From Ascaphus truei (Eukaryota > Chordata > Amphibia > Anura > Ascaphidae), in the NCBI GenBank assembly GCA_036426205.1, contig CM071579.1:17280267-17344266 (forward strand): 64,000 nucleotides of DNA. Direction: 5' to 3'. Shown piece by piece: positions 35,223 to 45,191 of this stretch; positions within the stretch are counted from its first letter, which is position 1; every line of letters begins with the position of its first letter. The position numbers were made by a program, and so were the translations under genes. The notes beneath the pieces were generated by a model that saw only the letters and a program-made list of their open reading frames with translations, searched no databases and was not told where the DNA came from.

Positions 35223-36209
35223 GCCTGGTCTCTTTCCACTTTGGGGGATTTTATTGACATCTGATGGTTGCCGCTCCTTTTCCCCACCACTACTCATTGG
35301 TTGCCAGTAACTGCAGCACTGGAGTCGCAGCTTTGATGAGTTCACACCTTAGTACCATTGTCAGATCTAACCACAGCTCTCTCTCACCCAACGCGTTTTG
35401 CAAATGGTCAACCGTGAATTGCTGCAGGAGAAGGCAATGGCCTGTGTTCCTACTGAACTGCCTACTTTCCTGTTGTAATGTGTTGATCTTACAGACCTGG
35501 CTGCTGTACTGCTAATTTTTATTGTGGTTTGTAATGCGTCATTGACCACTTAAAAGGATAGCCTTGCAAAACGCGCTGGGAGTCAAAGTGCTGCCATAAA
35601 ATCAGAGTCTAGCACTGAGGTGAGATCATATCCAAGACATGACTTAGACTCTGCAGTTACTGTGGGGTGAGATAAGTACTGGTGGGGAATAAGAGTGGAC
35701 ACCATTGGAAGTCAATCAAGTCCAAATACAGTAGAAAAGAGGCCACACCTGTGTTAGATCCAGGAATACTTTTGTAATTGCAAATAATTGTATGCTTTTA
35801 TACACATTGAACCAGGGGGGAAACACTACTGGAGGTGCTTCTCTGTATGCACTTCTATTTTATAGTTGCGTATCATCATTTAGCGGAATCTGGAGAAAAT
35901 TGTAAATATGAGCCATTGTATCAGAAGAAGGGGCTTTGTTATTTAGCAAAATATATATATATATAGTGTGGTGTATCCCCAATGACTTGTATATTTCTGA
36001 TTTATCCATGAGTGCTTGGAACCCAGTTGAGTGTTTGTCACACTGAACCATGTGTACACGTTTTTGTAACCTCTGCGGGACATCCTTTTGGAGGTGTGTC
36101 ACAAGAAGTTTACCTCCCCTCCTATATACACAAGTTTTCAGGACGCAGTTATCATTTGACAAGAATCATGGACTGACCCTCTAATGTTATATATATATAT
36201 ATATATATA
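35223..36209. other. Non-coding; partial inverted repeat
   Basis: CACCCAACGCGTTTTGCAAA (35387) and CCTTGCAAAACGCGCTGGGA (35563) form an imperfect inverted repeat about 180 bp apart, reminiscent of the GAAACGCG-bearing fold-back elements further right. The minus frame 35860-36162 has no domain. (TA)n runs occur at 35948-35960 and 36188-36210. Confidence 0.5.
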
Positions 36210-36929
36210 TGTAACCCATGTCCCCCCCCCCCCTTCCTCTCTGGGAGAAGGACTGAATTACTAACTGAGTGTGGTGCTGAGGCGTACCTGCTGGTTCAGG
36301 AGAGCTGAGTAGCCGCGATGGTAAGGAGGCAACAGGACAAGCTTTTGGAGTCTCTGGGTTCTTGCTCATGGTTTCAGCGCCTCCAGCTGTGATGGGATCC
36401 TTGGTATATGGATGTCAGTCCCCACCACTGCACTCCTTACCTCTCCTGCCCAGTAACTGACACCCAGGCTTAGGTATGGTGAACAAGTAGGTTTATTAGA
36501 CATGCTGCAGCAGCTCTTCATACAGCATAGTTCTTAAAGTCCAAAGTCCCAGGACTTCAGGATGGTGCTTGCCCCGATAGTATGTGGTCTTGAGTCTTGG
36601 TGTTCCTCAGACCCTTAGGCTGAGATGGACGAGCTCATCCATGCAATGGGAGAGGCTGACAGCCCATGCTCTCACCTTGGAAGGCAGAGCAAGACTGTTC
36701 TATTTTTGCAATGCCCACTCACTAGTTCAGGAAGGGGTGGGCTCATGGACTGTATCCATCACCGATAGGCTTACACAGGCCATGGGTCACCACCTTAATC
36801 CATCACTTACAAGTGGGTGGAAAGGGGGGTCAATGGCCCATAGATTAACCAATGAAGGCCCTGAACGTTACTTGGGACTTACATCACAGATACTCTGTGA
36901 GGGAAAGAGAGGTACTTATGGACATACCA
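36210..36929 (-). mobile_element. Solo LTR, about 720 bp
   Basis: On the plus strand the segment starts TGTAACCCATGTCC and ends GGACATACCA. The ends form a short inverted repeat with TG...CA termini, as in LTRs. A minus-strand AATAAA is present near 36490. It sits inside (TA)n DNA on both sides, so a target duplication cannot be read. No gag, pol or second LTR is nearby. Confidence 0.55.
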
Positions 36930-36982
<53 letters not shown>

Positions 36983-37008
36983 CACACACACACGCGCACG
37001 CACACACG

Positions 37009-37039
<31 letters not shown>

Positions 37040-37043
37040 TCTG
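36930..37043. repeat. Compound (TA)n-(CA)n-(TA)n microsatellite
   Basis: Alternating TA (36931-36975), CA/CG (36976-37028) and TA (37029-37039) blocks, directly adjacent to the LTR. Purine-pyrimidine alternation is continuous for about 100 bp. Confidence 0.95.
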
Positions 37044-37542
37044 AACCAGAAATGCTGTTTCCCTTCCACAAGGAACCTTCCATTTTTGAAGATTTCCATG
37101 GGAAAATCATTCCTGGTGCAGGGCGCCATGCATCATAGCAATGCGGTCCTCATAGACTGGCCATCGGCAGCACAGCTGATGGCCATGTTGCTTTTCCTTT
37201 CTAGTAGGAAATAAGAAGTAACTTCCTCCTGAACTGGGGCGGTTTCCAATTAATTCATTAAGAAATGAAAAGCAGCCTATAGCACCATTTCTTGAGGATC
37301 AACCCCAACCCCCTGAGAACGGGAAAAGTGTCAGATTCCCCGAATCGAAGTCTCCGAACTTGTAGTGGTTTGGATTAATCCAAACTGTGAGCTCTGATCT
37401 CCGTGCCAGATCCAAGTACCTACTCAGGCTCGGATCTCACAGATCTCTCTCATCTCCCAACAGCATCTCCCTCCCTAAAACGCTCCTCCCTTTCTATGCT
37501 GATATTTCTCATTAGCTTTTGTAGGGGAAGAGAAGATGGGAA
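37044..37542. other. Flank left of the Ngaro element, no gene
   Basis: No known structure is visible. The frame at 37403-37681 crosses into the Ngaro left repeat and is not coding. Confidence 0.6.
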
Positions 37543-37716
37543 TAAAGCGGGCCAGCCCATTTGGGCGGCACAGCCAGTGACCGGGGGGCGCGGCCTCCAC
37601 AAACCAAGCGGGCCACAGGAGTGGCCAGGGGCAAGCCGGGGGAAGGGCCAGGAGGGGGGGTGTACCTGCGGCCAGGAGTGAGCTTCGGTCACTTGCTCCT
37701 GGCTCTCAACATAATC
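37543..37716 (+). repeat. Ngaro left terminal repeat A1
   Basis: It begins TAAAGCGGGCCAGCCCATTT and ends CTCAACATAATC. It matches A2 over the whole 174 bp with about seven substitutions and no length change. Known Ngaro elements use these repeats, copied via a circular intermediate, to complete both ends. Confidence 0.9.
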
Positions 37717-37949
37717 GGACGTCCCAGTAGTAGGCCGCAAGGGGGCTAGGGAGGGATCCCGGACCAGGCGCAGTGTCGGGCGGGTGTGCGGTGCGTGGGG
37801 CCCTGGTATGTGGAGGGCGCGGCTCGCGTGCCTGGTGGGCGGCCGTCCGCCGGTACTTCCAGGTAGGGGGGTCGGCGGGTGCATGCGGCGCCTCGGCGGG
37901 GGGCGAAGGACATGGGTCGGGCGACACCACGGGCCGCCTCGGTCCCTGG

Positions 37950-38260
37950 GACTCCCCCCCGGTAGCATACGCTGGCTCCACGAGGGCCGCGATGCGTAAA
38001 ATGGCGGCGAGGGGGTAGGGGGCGAGGCATCCTCTCCCTCGGGGCTCACGCGGTGCTCCCGCGAGAGTTCGGGCAGCTGTCCCCATGGGCAGCAATCACC
38101 ATTCAGGTTAGTCGGCCAGTAGCATGCGCTGGCCCCACGAGGGCCGTGCTGAGTAAAATGGCGGCGAGGGGACTGGGGAGGAGGCATCCTCCCTGGGGGG
38201 GCTCACGTGGTGTTCCCGCGAGAGTCGGGCAGCTGTCCCCCGGGGCAGCAATCAACCTTT
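37950..38260 (+). repeat. Diverged tandem duplication (about 140 bp) in the Ngaro leader
   Basis: Two units each run from GTAGCATACGCTGGCTCCAC (second copy: GTAGCATGCGCTGGCCCCAC) through AAAATGGCGGCGAGGGG, GGGGCTCACG, TCCCGCGAGAG and GGGCAGCTGTCCCC to GCAGCAATCA. They are about 37963-38098 and 38120-38254. They lie in the presumed 5' UTR. Confidence 0.8.
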
Positions 38261-38429
38261 AGTCGCGCGGTCGTCGTCCCCCCGCAAGAGGGGGGGGCGG
38301 GGGAAACATGGTGGTCCAATGGGCCCAGCGAGGGGCACAAGAAATGTACAGCGCGACGCTGGGGGAAAGGCTGATACCTTGGGGGGAGGGGGGGCGAGCA
38401 CGTGGCAGCTCCCCCCCCCCTCTCATTTA

Positions 38430-38740
38430 ATGACCAGCAATAAAGATTGTTTGGGGTCAGATGCTTTGTTTCGTGTTTCGGCCCCTCCTCCCTCCCCCCT
38501 CCTCCCTCCCCCCTCCTCCCTCCTCCTCCCTCCCCCCTCCTCCGTCAATGACTTGTGCAGTGCTGGGTTGCCAATAAAGATTGTTTGTGTTTGGGGACAG
38601 AAGTATGCATGCCTTTGGTGTTGAGGGGGGTGGGGGGGCACGTGCGCCCCCCCCCCCCCCACCTCCTTTCAGCGCTTGTGCGTGGGGGGTTTGAGGGGTT
38701 GCCAATAAAATTATTGGTGGATGGGGTTCAGAGGCATTAA
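38430..38740 (+). repeat. Three AATAAA-containing motif copies in the Ngaro leader
   Basis: CAATAAAGATTGTTTGGGGT (38440), CAATAAAGATTGTTTGTGTT (38572) and CAATAAAATTATTGGTGGAT (38703) recur at about 130-bp spacing. They are separated by C-rich blocks (CCTCCTCCCTCC and poly C/G). The AATAAA hexamers could act as early polyadenylation signals, but this is speculative. Confidence 0.65.
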
Positions 38741-39752
38741 GCATAGTTATTACCTCAGGTATATGGTATGCAAGTGGTTAGTTCAACATGTGCTATGAGT
38801 AAATATGTGTCATATATGGGTCAGCAAAATTCACGGGCCAGAGAAGGTGGCAAGCATGGGGAGTCAGAAGGTGCTAATTCAGTTGGTTATTAAAAGTCAC
38901 CAGGCGTTATCTATAGTATGTCACTGTTATACGTCCAGAGAGATATTAGACACACTATTATATATGGTACAAGCAATGTAAAACAGTCCACAATCATGTC
39001 ATCATGGGGTCAATATTAAACAGTTCCCCATGCGGTATTTCATGGTCCATTAATGCTACAAATCATGTATGGGGACAAGGGGCGTAGGCGTTTATAAGCA
39101 TTATAACTGGTATAGACTGCAGAGGCAGGCGATGCATAGTAACGTGGCAGGCGCTGATAAGGTGCGTAGATGCGGTTACTTATTCGGTACGCCCGAACAG
39201 TCATGCGCGGTTAAGGGTTCACAGATATGCGTTAAGGATGGGTAAGAGGACAGAGGTTGAGGCAGGCCTCGTAGCACGTAGCTGCCCACAGACCATGCAA
39301 TTCCCCCTTCCAAAAAAAAAAAAAAGCGTGGGGTTGCGGTAATGGAAGGGGTTGGGGGCGTAGGCGAGGCACGCCAAGGACGCATCATGGCAGATGTGGC
39401 AGGTGGTGTGGCACATGTTAAGACATGGTGGGATACCGGGGGTTGAAGGGCACATTCGGGCGTGACCGCTAGCAGTCACTGGTGCGGATGGGCATGCAAA
39501 GGAAGGCATGCAAAAAAAAAAATATATATATATATATACTTATAGGGAAAGCAGGACATTCATTAATTTGCATTTTATCTTATTGCAGTTGTGGAAGCGG
39601 TCGGGCAACAAGTCAGAGGCCTCCGGGTATATCGGACAGATTGGGGGCGAGAGGTAGCATTAGGGCCAGAAGCAGAGTTAGCATTTAACAAGGTAGTGCA
39701 TTAGGGCCAGGAGATAAACTACGCTAATAACACACATACAAAAGTAGCAAGG

Positions 39753-39975
39753 ATGGAACTAGAGACCAGTACCATGCAGCTTCTCGCGGAGGCACATAAA
39801 CACGAGAAGGGATGGTTTCAACGGCAGCTGGAAGCACTGGTACGGGAAGCAGGGGCTAGCGGGCGTGAGAGCACGCAAGGTGGCCCCGAGGCCACGTGCG
39901 CCGAGGCATGGCCGTCCTCAAGTGACGAAGGAGGTCCTACCGGTGGAGCACGACACGCAGCAACGTTACAGAAGG
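39753..39975 (+). CDS. Ngaro ORF1 (Gag-like), predicted 5' exon
   Basis: Reading from the ATG at 39753 gives a 74-codon segment beginning MELETSTMQLLAEAHKHEKG, with an amphipathic, coiled-coil-like start and then a Ser/Gly-rich acidic stretch. The frame runs on to 40181 but loses its character after 39975, where AGGGTACGT matches a 5' splice site. A candidate upstream acceptor, TTATTGCAG, ends at 39588. Joining to the acceptor at 40286 continues in frame into ORF1. The role as Gag is inferred from position and the zinc-binding motifs downstream. Confidence 0.6.
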
Positions 39976-40286
39976 GTACGTCAGCGTCCATAACGGAAGC
40001 CAGCCTGGCGGGGTGCAGGAGCCTGCGAAAAAAGGGGGATGCAACCTGTTGGCAGGGAGTGCTTGGGTGTGGGCGGCCACACGTAATAAAAAAAAAAAAA
40101 TGGTGGTCCGGCTGCAGTCTGAACAGCAGGCGAGCCGGGGTGGTGGACGGCACCAACCAACGGGGGGCAGGCTCCAGTTAGTTACCCGCCAGAGCTGGGG
40201 TTGTCTCAAGGAATTAGGGGAGGGAGGCGAGGTTACTAATAATAATTGACAAACCTTCGGGGGGGCAATCTCGTCTTCTTTTACAG
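39976..40286 (+). other. Predicted intron in Ngaro ORF1
   Basis: The 311-nt segment starts GTACGTCAG and ends TCTTCTTTTACAG after a pyrimidine-rich tract. Removing it (phase 1) joins the frame of 39753-39975 to an open frame from 40287 with no stop until 40927. The segment itself contains homopolymer A (40087-40099), T-rich sequence and stops in the receiving frame. Confidence 0.6.
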
Positions 40287-41693
40287 GAAAAGCAAGAGCT
40301 GTCGGGACACGATCGACCTCGCCTCACGGCGCTGGTACGTTTTCCTCGACCCGTAAGCGTGCCAGCCGTCCCGTCAGATCGTCAAAGGATGGGAAGAAGA
40401 GAGCGCGTCCGGGGGCGGGTCCCGACAGGCGGTTCACATCGCCGCCGGGGGCAAGGGCGTCGCAGGATAAGCCCAAAAAGGCAGAGGAAAACAGGGAAGT
40501 CAGTACCTCGCCAGGCATTGCCAGTTCTCCAGCGCCGCCATTGTCGGACGCGGGGGGGTCGAACGATGCCGAGGCGAGATTCGTAAACGCAGTAGTAAAG
40601 GGTGTCCAGGTGGCGTTATTGGCAGCAGGCTTCGGCAAGTCAAGCGAAGCGCAAGGGAGCATCAGTGGGGCCGGGGCAGTGTCAGTAGCAGCAACGCAGG
40701 GCCCGGTGCTGGTGGCTGGAGGGAGCGAAGGCCCCAAGGGTGGCGTAGATAGCACCGCCAGTCAGCCAGGAAGCGGCGGTAACCACAGCAGGGCCCGCGC
40801 AGGAGCAAGGGAAGGGCCAGGTGGCGGCGGTTGGAGTAGTAGAAGCAGGTTCCGCCACAAACACATTGTCGGGCAAAGGGGGGAGTGGGGCCGAAACCAC
40901 ACAGGCTGGGACTGGGGCAACAGCTAAACAGTTGCCGGACGCGGCGTATGGAGACTCGTACACCGCAGTTTCGCGATCACTGGGGTCACATTTATCATCA
41001 GAGGTAAAAGCAGCTATTTGGGCAGGAGATTACGTTGATATATTGTCGCTACTTCCGGGGTATAACGAGGCAGTAGCTAAATCAGACAAGAAAGGGGAGG
41101 CGAAGAAAGAGGACGTCGAAAAACGGTTGTTCCCGCGCATTTTTACCAATTGGTCACAGGCTTTCGGGATATTGGCGGGCGTAGCGGGCGAGAAGGAGCC
41201 ACAGTTATGCTCCGCATTATTTAAGTACCAGGACACAATCAGGAGAGCATTTCAAAAGCATGGGGGTATGCGCTGGTGGGGTTACGACGAGGATTTTAGA
41301 CGGAGTATGTTGGCTAATAAGGGAGTGGTAACCTGGAATTGCAAAGACGTCGATCTATATTTGGAGCACATGGCAGGGGGAGAGGGGTCGTCCTTTCGCG
41401 GGACTTACAGCCCAAAGGGCTCATGGCGCGGGGGTTTTCAGGCTCACGCAGCGGGGAAGGGTCGGGCTTCCAATAAGCAGGTGTGTTGGGGCTTTAACGA
41501 CACAAAGTGCAGATTCGACAATTGTCGATTCCAACATATCTGTGCTGGGTGTGGGGGCCAGCATCCCAAGGTCAAATGCTTCAAAAGAGACAATAAGGGG
41601 TTTAGGGGAACAGGACAGCAGGGTGGCCAGGATAGCGCGTACACCAATTTCGGCCGAGGCAATGGCGCCGTGGCTGGAAAGATATCCCAATAA
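40287..41693 (+). pseudogene. Ngaro ORF1 (Gag-like), main exon, frameshifted
   Basis: The first part (40289-40760) encodes a basic, Pro/Ser-rich linker, then LSDAGGSNDAEARFVNAVVKG. A single-base shift around 40740-40760 moves the frame to the one ending at 41693. This second part holds a helical domain (SSEVKAAIWAGDYVDILSLL, LFPRIFTNWSQAFGIL, RWWGYDEDFRRSM). It then has a zinc-finger-like cluster from 41484 with spacing C-x7-C-x4-C-x3-H, followed by C-x2-C-x3-H-x4-C. This layout matches DIRS/Ngaro ORF1 proteins, which are thought to package RNA. Whether the shift is real or a base-calling error is open. Confidence 0.7.
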
Positions 41694-43014
41694 GGAGGCA
41701 GCCGGGTTATTGCGGGAGGGGTTCAGAGTAGGTTTCCGGATCCCTTTCGATAAGCAGGCGGGTTTAGGGGATAAAGGGGCCGGCGAGAAGAACTTAAAAT
41801 CAGTCAGGCTGAATGGGGCGGTAGCAGGGGAAAAAATCAGAAAGGAGATTGAGTTGGGCAGGATGGCAGGCCCTTTCGGGTCGCCTCCCCTTAGCAACCT
41901 GAGGGTGTCACCATTGGGGTTAGTCCCCAAGAAGGAGGAAAGGGAGTTCAGGCTGATTCAACATCTATCCTACCCGAAAGGGTCGTCGGTCAACAACGCG
42001 ATAGATAGGGAATTATGCTCTGTGAGCTACGCCACTTTCGACCAGGCGGCGGCGCTGGTGGGGCAGATGGGACAGGGAGCATTGATGGGGAAGGCAGACA
42101 TTAAGTCGGCGTTCAGGCTCTTGCCGGTACACCCAGACTGTTTCCATCTATTGGGATGCAGGTTGGAAGGGAACTACTTAGTCGACCTCTGCCTACCAAT
42201 GGGATGTGCGCTGTCCTGTTTCTACTTTGAAACGTTCAGCACATTTCTGGAATGGGTGGTCCGGGAAAGAGTGTAGGCAGTAGGGGTCTTACATTACCTT
42301 GATGATTTTTTGTTTGTGGGGCCCAAAGGGTCCGGTTTGTGTGCCAGATGGCTGGGGCAGTTTTCAGCCATGGCCCGCGAATTCGGGGTTCCGCTGGCGG
42401 CCGAGAAGACCGTAGCGCCCACCACCACCCTGAGTTTCCTGGGCATAGAAATAGACTCCATCAAAAGGGAATACAGGTTGCCTCCCGAGAAGCTAGTAGC
42501 GCTAGAAAGGATGATTAGAGAGTGGAGGGGGTGGTCGGTTCGGAACTCCGAGCTGCAGCTCTTCACCGACGCTTCTGGGTCCGTGGGGTTTGGCGCATAT
42601 TTCAGGGGGGCTTGGTGCGCAGAGGCATGGCCGGCAGAATGGGGGGGGACCCACCTTGTCAAAAACTTGACTTTCCTTGAGCTGTTCCCACTACTGGTTA
42701 CCGTGCACTTATGGGGATCCCAGTTCGCAAACAGATCGGTCACATTCTGGTCAGACAATATTGGCGTAGTGGAGGCAGTGAACAACTTCGGATCACGGTC
42801 CCCACCAGTGCTGGCGCTACTGCGCCAATTCGTGCTGCGTTGTCTGCAGCTGAACATCGCATTCAGGGCCAGGCACGTACCAGGGGTGGAGAACAGCATA
42901 GCTGACGCTTTATCACGTTTACAGATGGAGCGTTTTCGGAGCTTGGCACCAGGGGCGGCGATGCACGGCGAGAGGTGCCCAGCGGCCTTGTGGGAGCTGG
43001 GGACAGTGGCGTGA
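41662..43014 (+). pseudogene. Ngaro ORF2: reverse transcriptase-RNase H with one premature stop
   Basis: An ATG at 41662 (MAPWLERYPNKEAAG) overlaps the end of ORF1 by 32 nt in a different frame. Then follow FGSPPLSNLRVSPLGLVPKK, the motif A region ADIKSAFRLLPV, motif B-like GCALS and the catalytic YLDD (42295-42306). A TAG at 42274-42276 lies seven codons before YLDD and is the only stop in the frame. RNase H follows with FTDASGSVGFGAYF, the ELF helix, WSDNIGVVEAVN and ENSIADALSR, carrying the expected Asp/Glu/Asp/Asp residues. The frame ends at TGA 43012-43014, overlapping the next ATG (TGATG). Confidence 0.9.
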
Positions 43015-43905
43015 TGGAATTAGTAAGGGCATCACTCGCCCCGGGTACGTGGAGGGCATACACAGCGGCATGGCGGGATTTCACAACACACGTGGGGCAG
43101 CGGGTGAAAATTTCTCAGAGGCGGGCGCGCTGCTCAGCTACATGATGGGGTTAAGAGACAAGGGTCTGGCGGGTGGGACCATCAGCAAAAGGTTGGCAGG
43201 GATATCCTTCTTCTCGAAGCTGAACGGCAGGGGCGACGCGACCAAGAATTTCACAGTGACACGGGCGCTGGTGGGCATGGTCAGTGGAGCAACCCCCAGG
43301 GATAGCAGAAGACCAGTGACCCCAGCGATCTTAGGGGGCTTGGTGCGCGTCACGGAGGTAGTATGTTCATCCAGCTTCGAAGCCACGCTCTTCAGGGCTA
43401 CATTCGCAGTGGCATTCTTCGCGGCGTTGCGCGTGGGGGAGCTGGTTTGCGCGTCCAAACAAGGAGGGGGGGGCTTGCAGCTGGCAGACGTAAGGCTGGC
43501 AGGAGGGGCGCTGAGCCTGCTAATCCGCAAGTCAAAGACAGATCAGGCAGGAAGGGGGGCATGGATTACGCTGAAGGGCTTACCAGGGAACTCGACCTGC
43601 CCGTAAAAGCGGTAGGGGAGTATCTGACCCGCAGGCCAAAGGAAGGGGGGCCCCTGCTGGTGCATGAGGACGGAGGGGCAGTATCGCGATTCCAGTTTCT
43701 GCGTGTCTTCCGCATGTGCCTCAGGGAGCTGGGGATGGAGGAAGGTCAATACGGAACACACTCGTTCCGCATTGGGGCAGCAACCGAGGCGGCGCGCCTG
43801 GGGCTCTCAATACCCAGAATTCAGAGGATCGGGCGGTGGAAATCTGACAGCTACCGGGTGTACATTAGACCGGAGCTGGCAGGGCGCCAGGACACGGTAG
43901 CATAG
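43014..43905 (+). pseudogene. Ngaro tyrosine recombinase with two frame shifts
   Basis: The N-terminus starts at ATG 43014 with MELVRASLAPGTWRAYTAAW, the usual opening of DIRS-order recombinases. A frame change near 43100-43113 (GGGTGAAAATTT) leads into the core-binding region and the first catalytic Arg box (FFAALRVGELV, about 43420-43448). A second, one-base loss near 43605 moves to the last frame, with HSFRIGAATEA (HxxR) and the Tyr motif SDSYRVYIRPEL near 43847-43880. The active-site Arg, His-x-x-Arg and Tyr are all present, so damage is limited to indels. The enzyme would integrate circular cDNA without target duplication. Confidence 0.88.
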
Positions 43906-44538
43906 AACTTCGCCGACTGGGTTTTTCCCTCTCCTCTCTGTGCTTCCTCAGGTTCGGCGGAGACCTGGATTGTGGGAGATTCGCTGGTGCACTGGGCCGG
44001 AAAGATGGCATTTTCACGACCGTATGGGGGAAATCTGGGGTTGGGCACAGAGCAGGCGGAGGTAAAATGGTGGGGGGTGAGAGGGATGCGATGGGGTCAG
44101 CTGTTCCCGCTGCTTATTTCACGGGCCAGGGTCAGGAGGGCACCTGACATCATCGTCATCCACGCAGGGGGCAACGACTTGGCAGCAGTGCGGTCCACGG
44201 TCTTAGCCCAACAGATAAAGCAGGACATAGCACGGATCATGGCTTTTTGGCCAGGGGTTCAGGTAGTATGGTCGGACATCATTTGCAGGCGTGTTTGGAG
44301 AGGGGCGCGGAACCCAGGGCGGGTAAACAAGACACAAAAAAGGTTGAACAAAAAGTTGGGGAAATTCGTGAAGCAATGCGGGGGGTGGGTAATAAATCAC
44401 CCACAGTTTAGCTTCAAAGTAGAGGGCTGGTTCAGGGAGGATGGGGTACACCTGTCTGACATAGGGGCAGACATGATGAACAACAACCTGCAGGAGGGTT
44501 TGGAAGAGGTTATCGGGGGTATGGCGGCACGGGCCTAA
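43906..44538 (+). CDS. Ngaro SGNH-hydrolase domain (ORF3)
   Basis: The frame encodes an SGNH/GDSL-type hydrolase of about 195 residues. Block I is TWIVGDSLVHW (43963-43995, nucleophile Ser). Block III is IIVIHAGGNDLAA (Asn), and the Asp/His pair is in REDGVHLSDIGADMM near 44437-44480. Block II Gly is likely in the GMRWGQ region. Such domains occur in some vertebrate Ngaro elements, where their role is unknown; an esterase function is inferred. There is no ATG between the recombinase stop (43903-43905) and the GDS motif. A strong pyrimidine tract plus CAG ends at 43951, so expression probably relies on splicing or fusion. The frame itself is intact. Confidence 0.85.
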   Translation, partial: NFADWVFPSPLCASSGSAETWIVGDSLVHWAGKMAFSRPYGGNLGLGTEQAEVKWWGVRGMRWGQLFPLLISRARVRRAPDIIVIHAGGNDLAAVRSTVLAQQIKQDIARIMAFWPGVQVVWSDIICRRVWRGARNPGRVNKTQKRLNKKLGKFVKQCGGWVINHPQFSFKVEGWFREDGVHLSDIGADMMNNNLQEGLEEVIGGMAARA

Positions 44539-44566
44539 TTTAAGGGGTTTAAATAGGCCCGTCTGT

Positions 44567-44860
44567 GGCGGCAGTTGGGGGAGGGGGTAGGTGCTCGTCC
44601 TGCCGGAAGGGGCTCGGGGCTGGTAAAGTGGGTTGAAGCGAGGGGGCAGGTCACAGGGTCATACATCCGGGTGCCCCTCCGTTACGTTACCAGCACCGAG
44701 CATTTCCGGCGCGGACCGGGATAGTAACTATCTCCATGTTGTTGTAAATAAACAAAGCCGCGGCCTTTATACCTCCAAAACTTTGTCCTTCTCGTCTTTC
44801 GGTCAGTACCGGGAAAAGTAGGGAAAGGGGTAGGGGAGGATACTCGCGCCTACCTGGTCA
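44567..44860 (+). repeat. Ngaro repeat B1
   Basis: It begins GGCGGCAGTTGGGGGAGGGG and ends ACTCGCGCCTACCTGGTCA. It matches B2 over 294 bp with about ten substitutions. It contains GTAAATAAACAAAG, a possible polyadenylation region, and TTTATACC, a weak TATA-like word. Confidence 0.9.
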
Positions 44861-45034
44861 TAAAGCGGGCCAGCCCATTTGGGCGGCACAGCCAGTGACC
44901 TGGGGGCGCGGCCTCCACGAACCAAGCGGGCCACAGGAGTGGCCAGGGGCAAGCCGGGGGAGGGGCCAGGAGGGGGGGTGTACCTGCAGCCAGGAGCGAG
45001 CTTCGGTCACTTGCTCCTGGCTCGCAACATAATC
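44861..45034 (+). repeat. Ngaro repeat A2
   Basis: This is directly joined to B1 with no spacer. It is the 174-bp partner of A1. The false minus-strand frames here also occur in A1. Confidence 0.9.
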
Positions 45035-45191
45035 CCACCCACCCATCCCTTTTCTTAGTCAAGGATCATCACAATCACGGGGGCCGGTGTAACTTCTCTC
45101 CATTCCACAGAAGTCAAGATAGTCCGGATCGGAAACAAAGTCGGGAAGATCCAGATGGAAGGGGCAAAATGGGGCCAATTTGCTTTGTCGC
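45035..45191 (+). other. 157-bp spacer between Ngaro A2 and B2
   Basis: This segment has no counterpart next to A1 or B1. Textbook split direct repeats have A2 and B2 contiguous. It contains CTTCTCTCCATTCCACAG, a good pyrimidine tract plus CAG at 45093-45110. It may be an insertion or a lineage feature. Confidence 0.7.

Noticed and set aside
35380..35600. Inverted CAAAACGCG motifs as hammerhead ribozymes
   Set aside because: GAAA is replaced by CAAA and no CTGANGA core is upstream of either copy.
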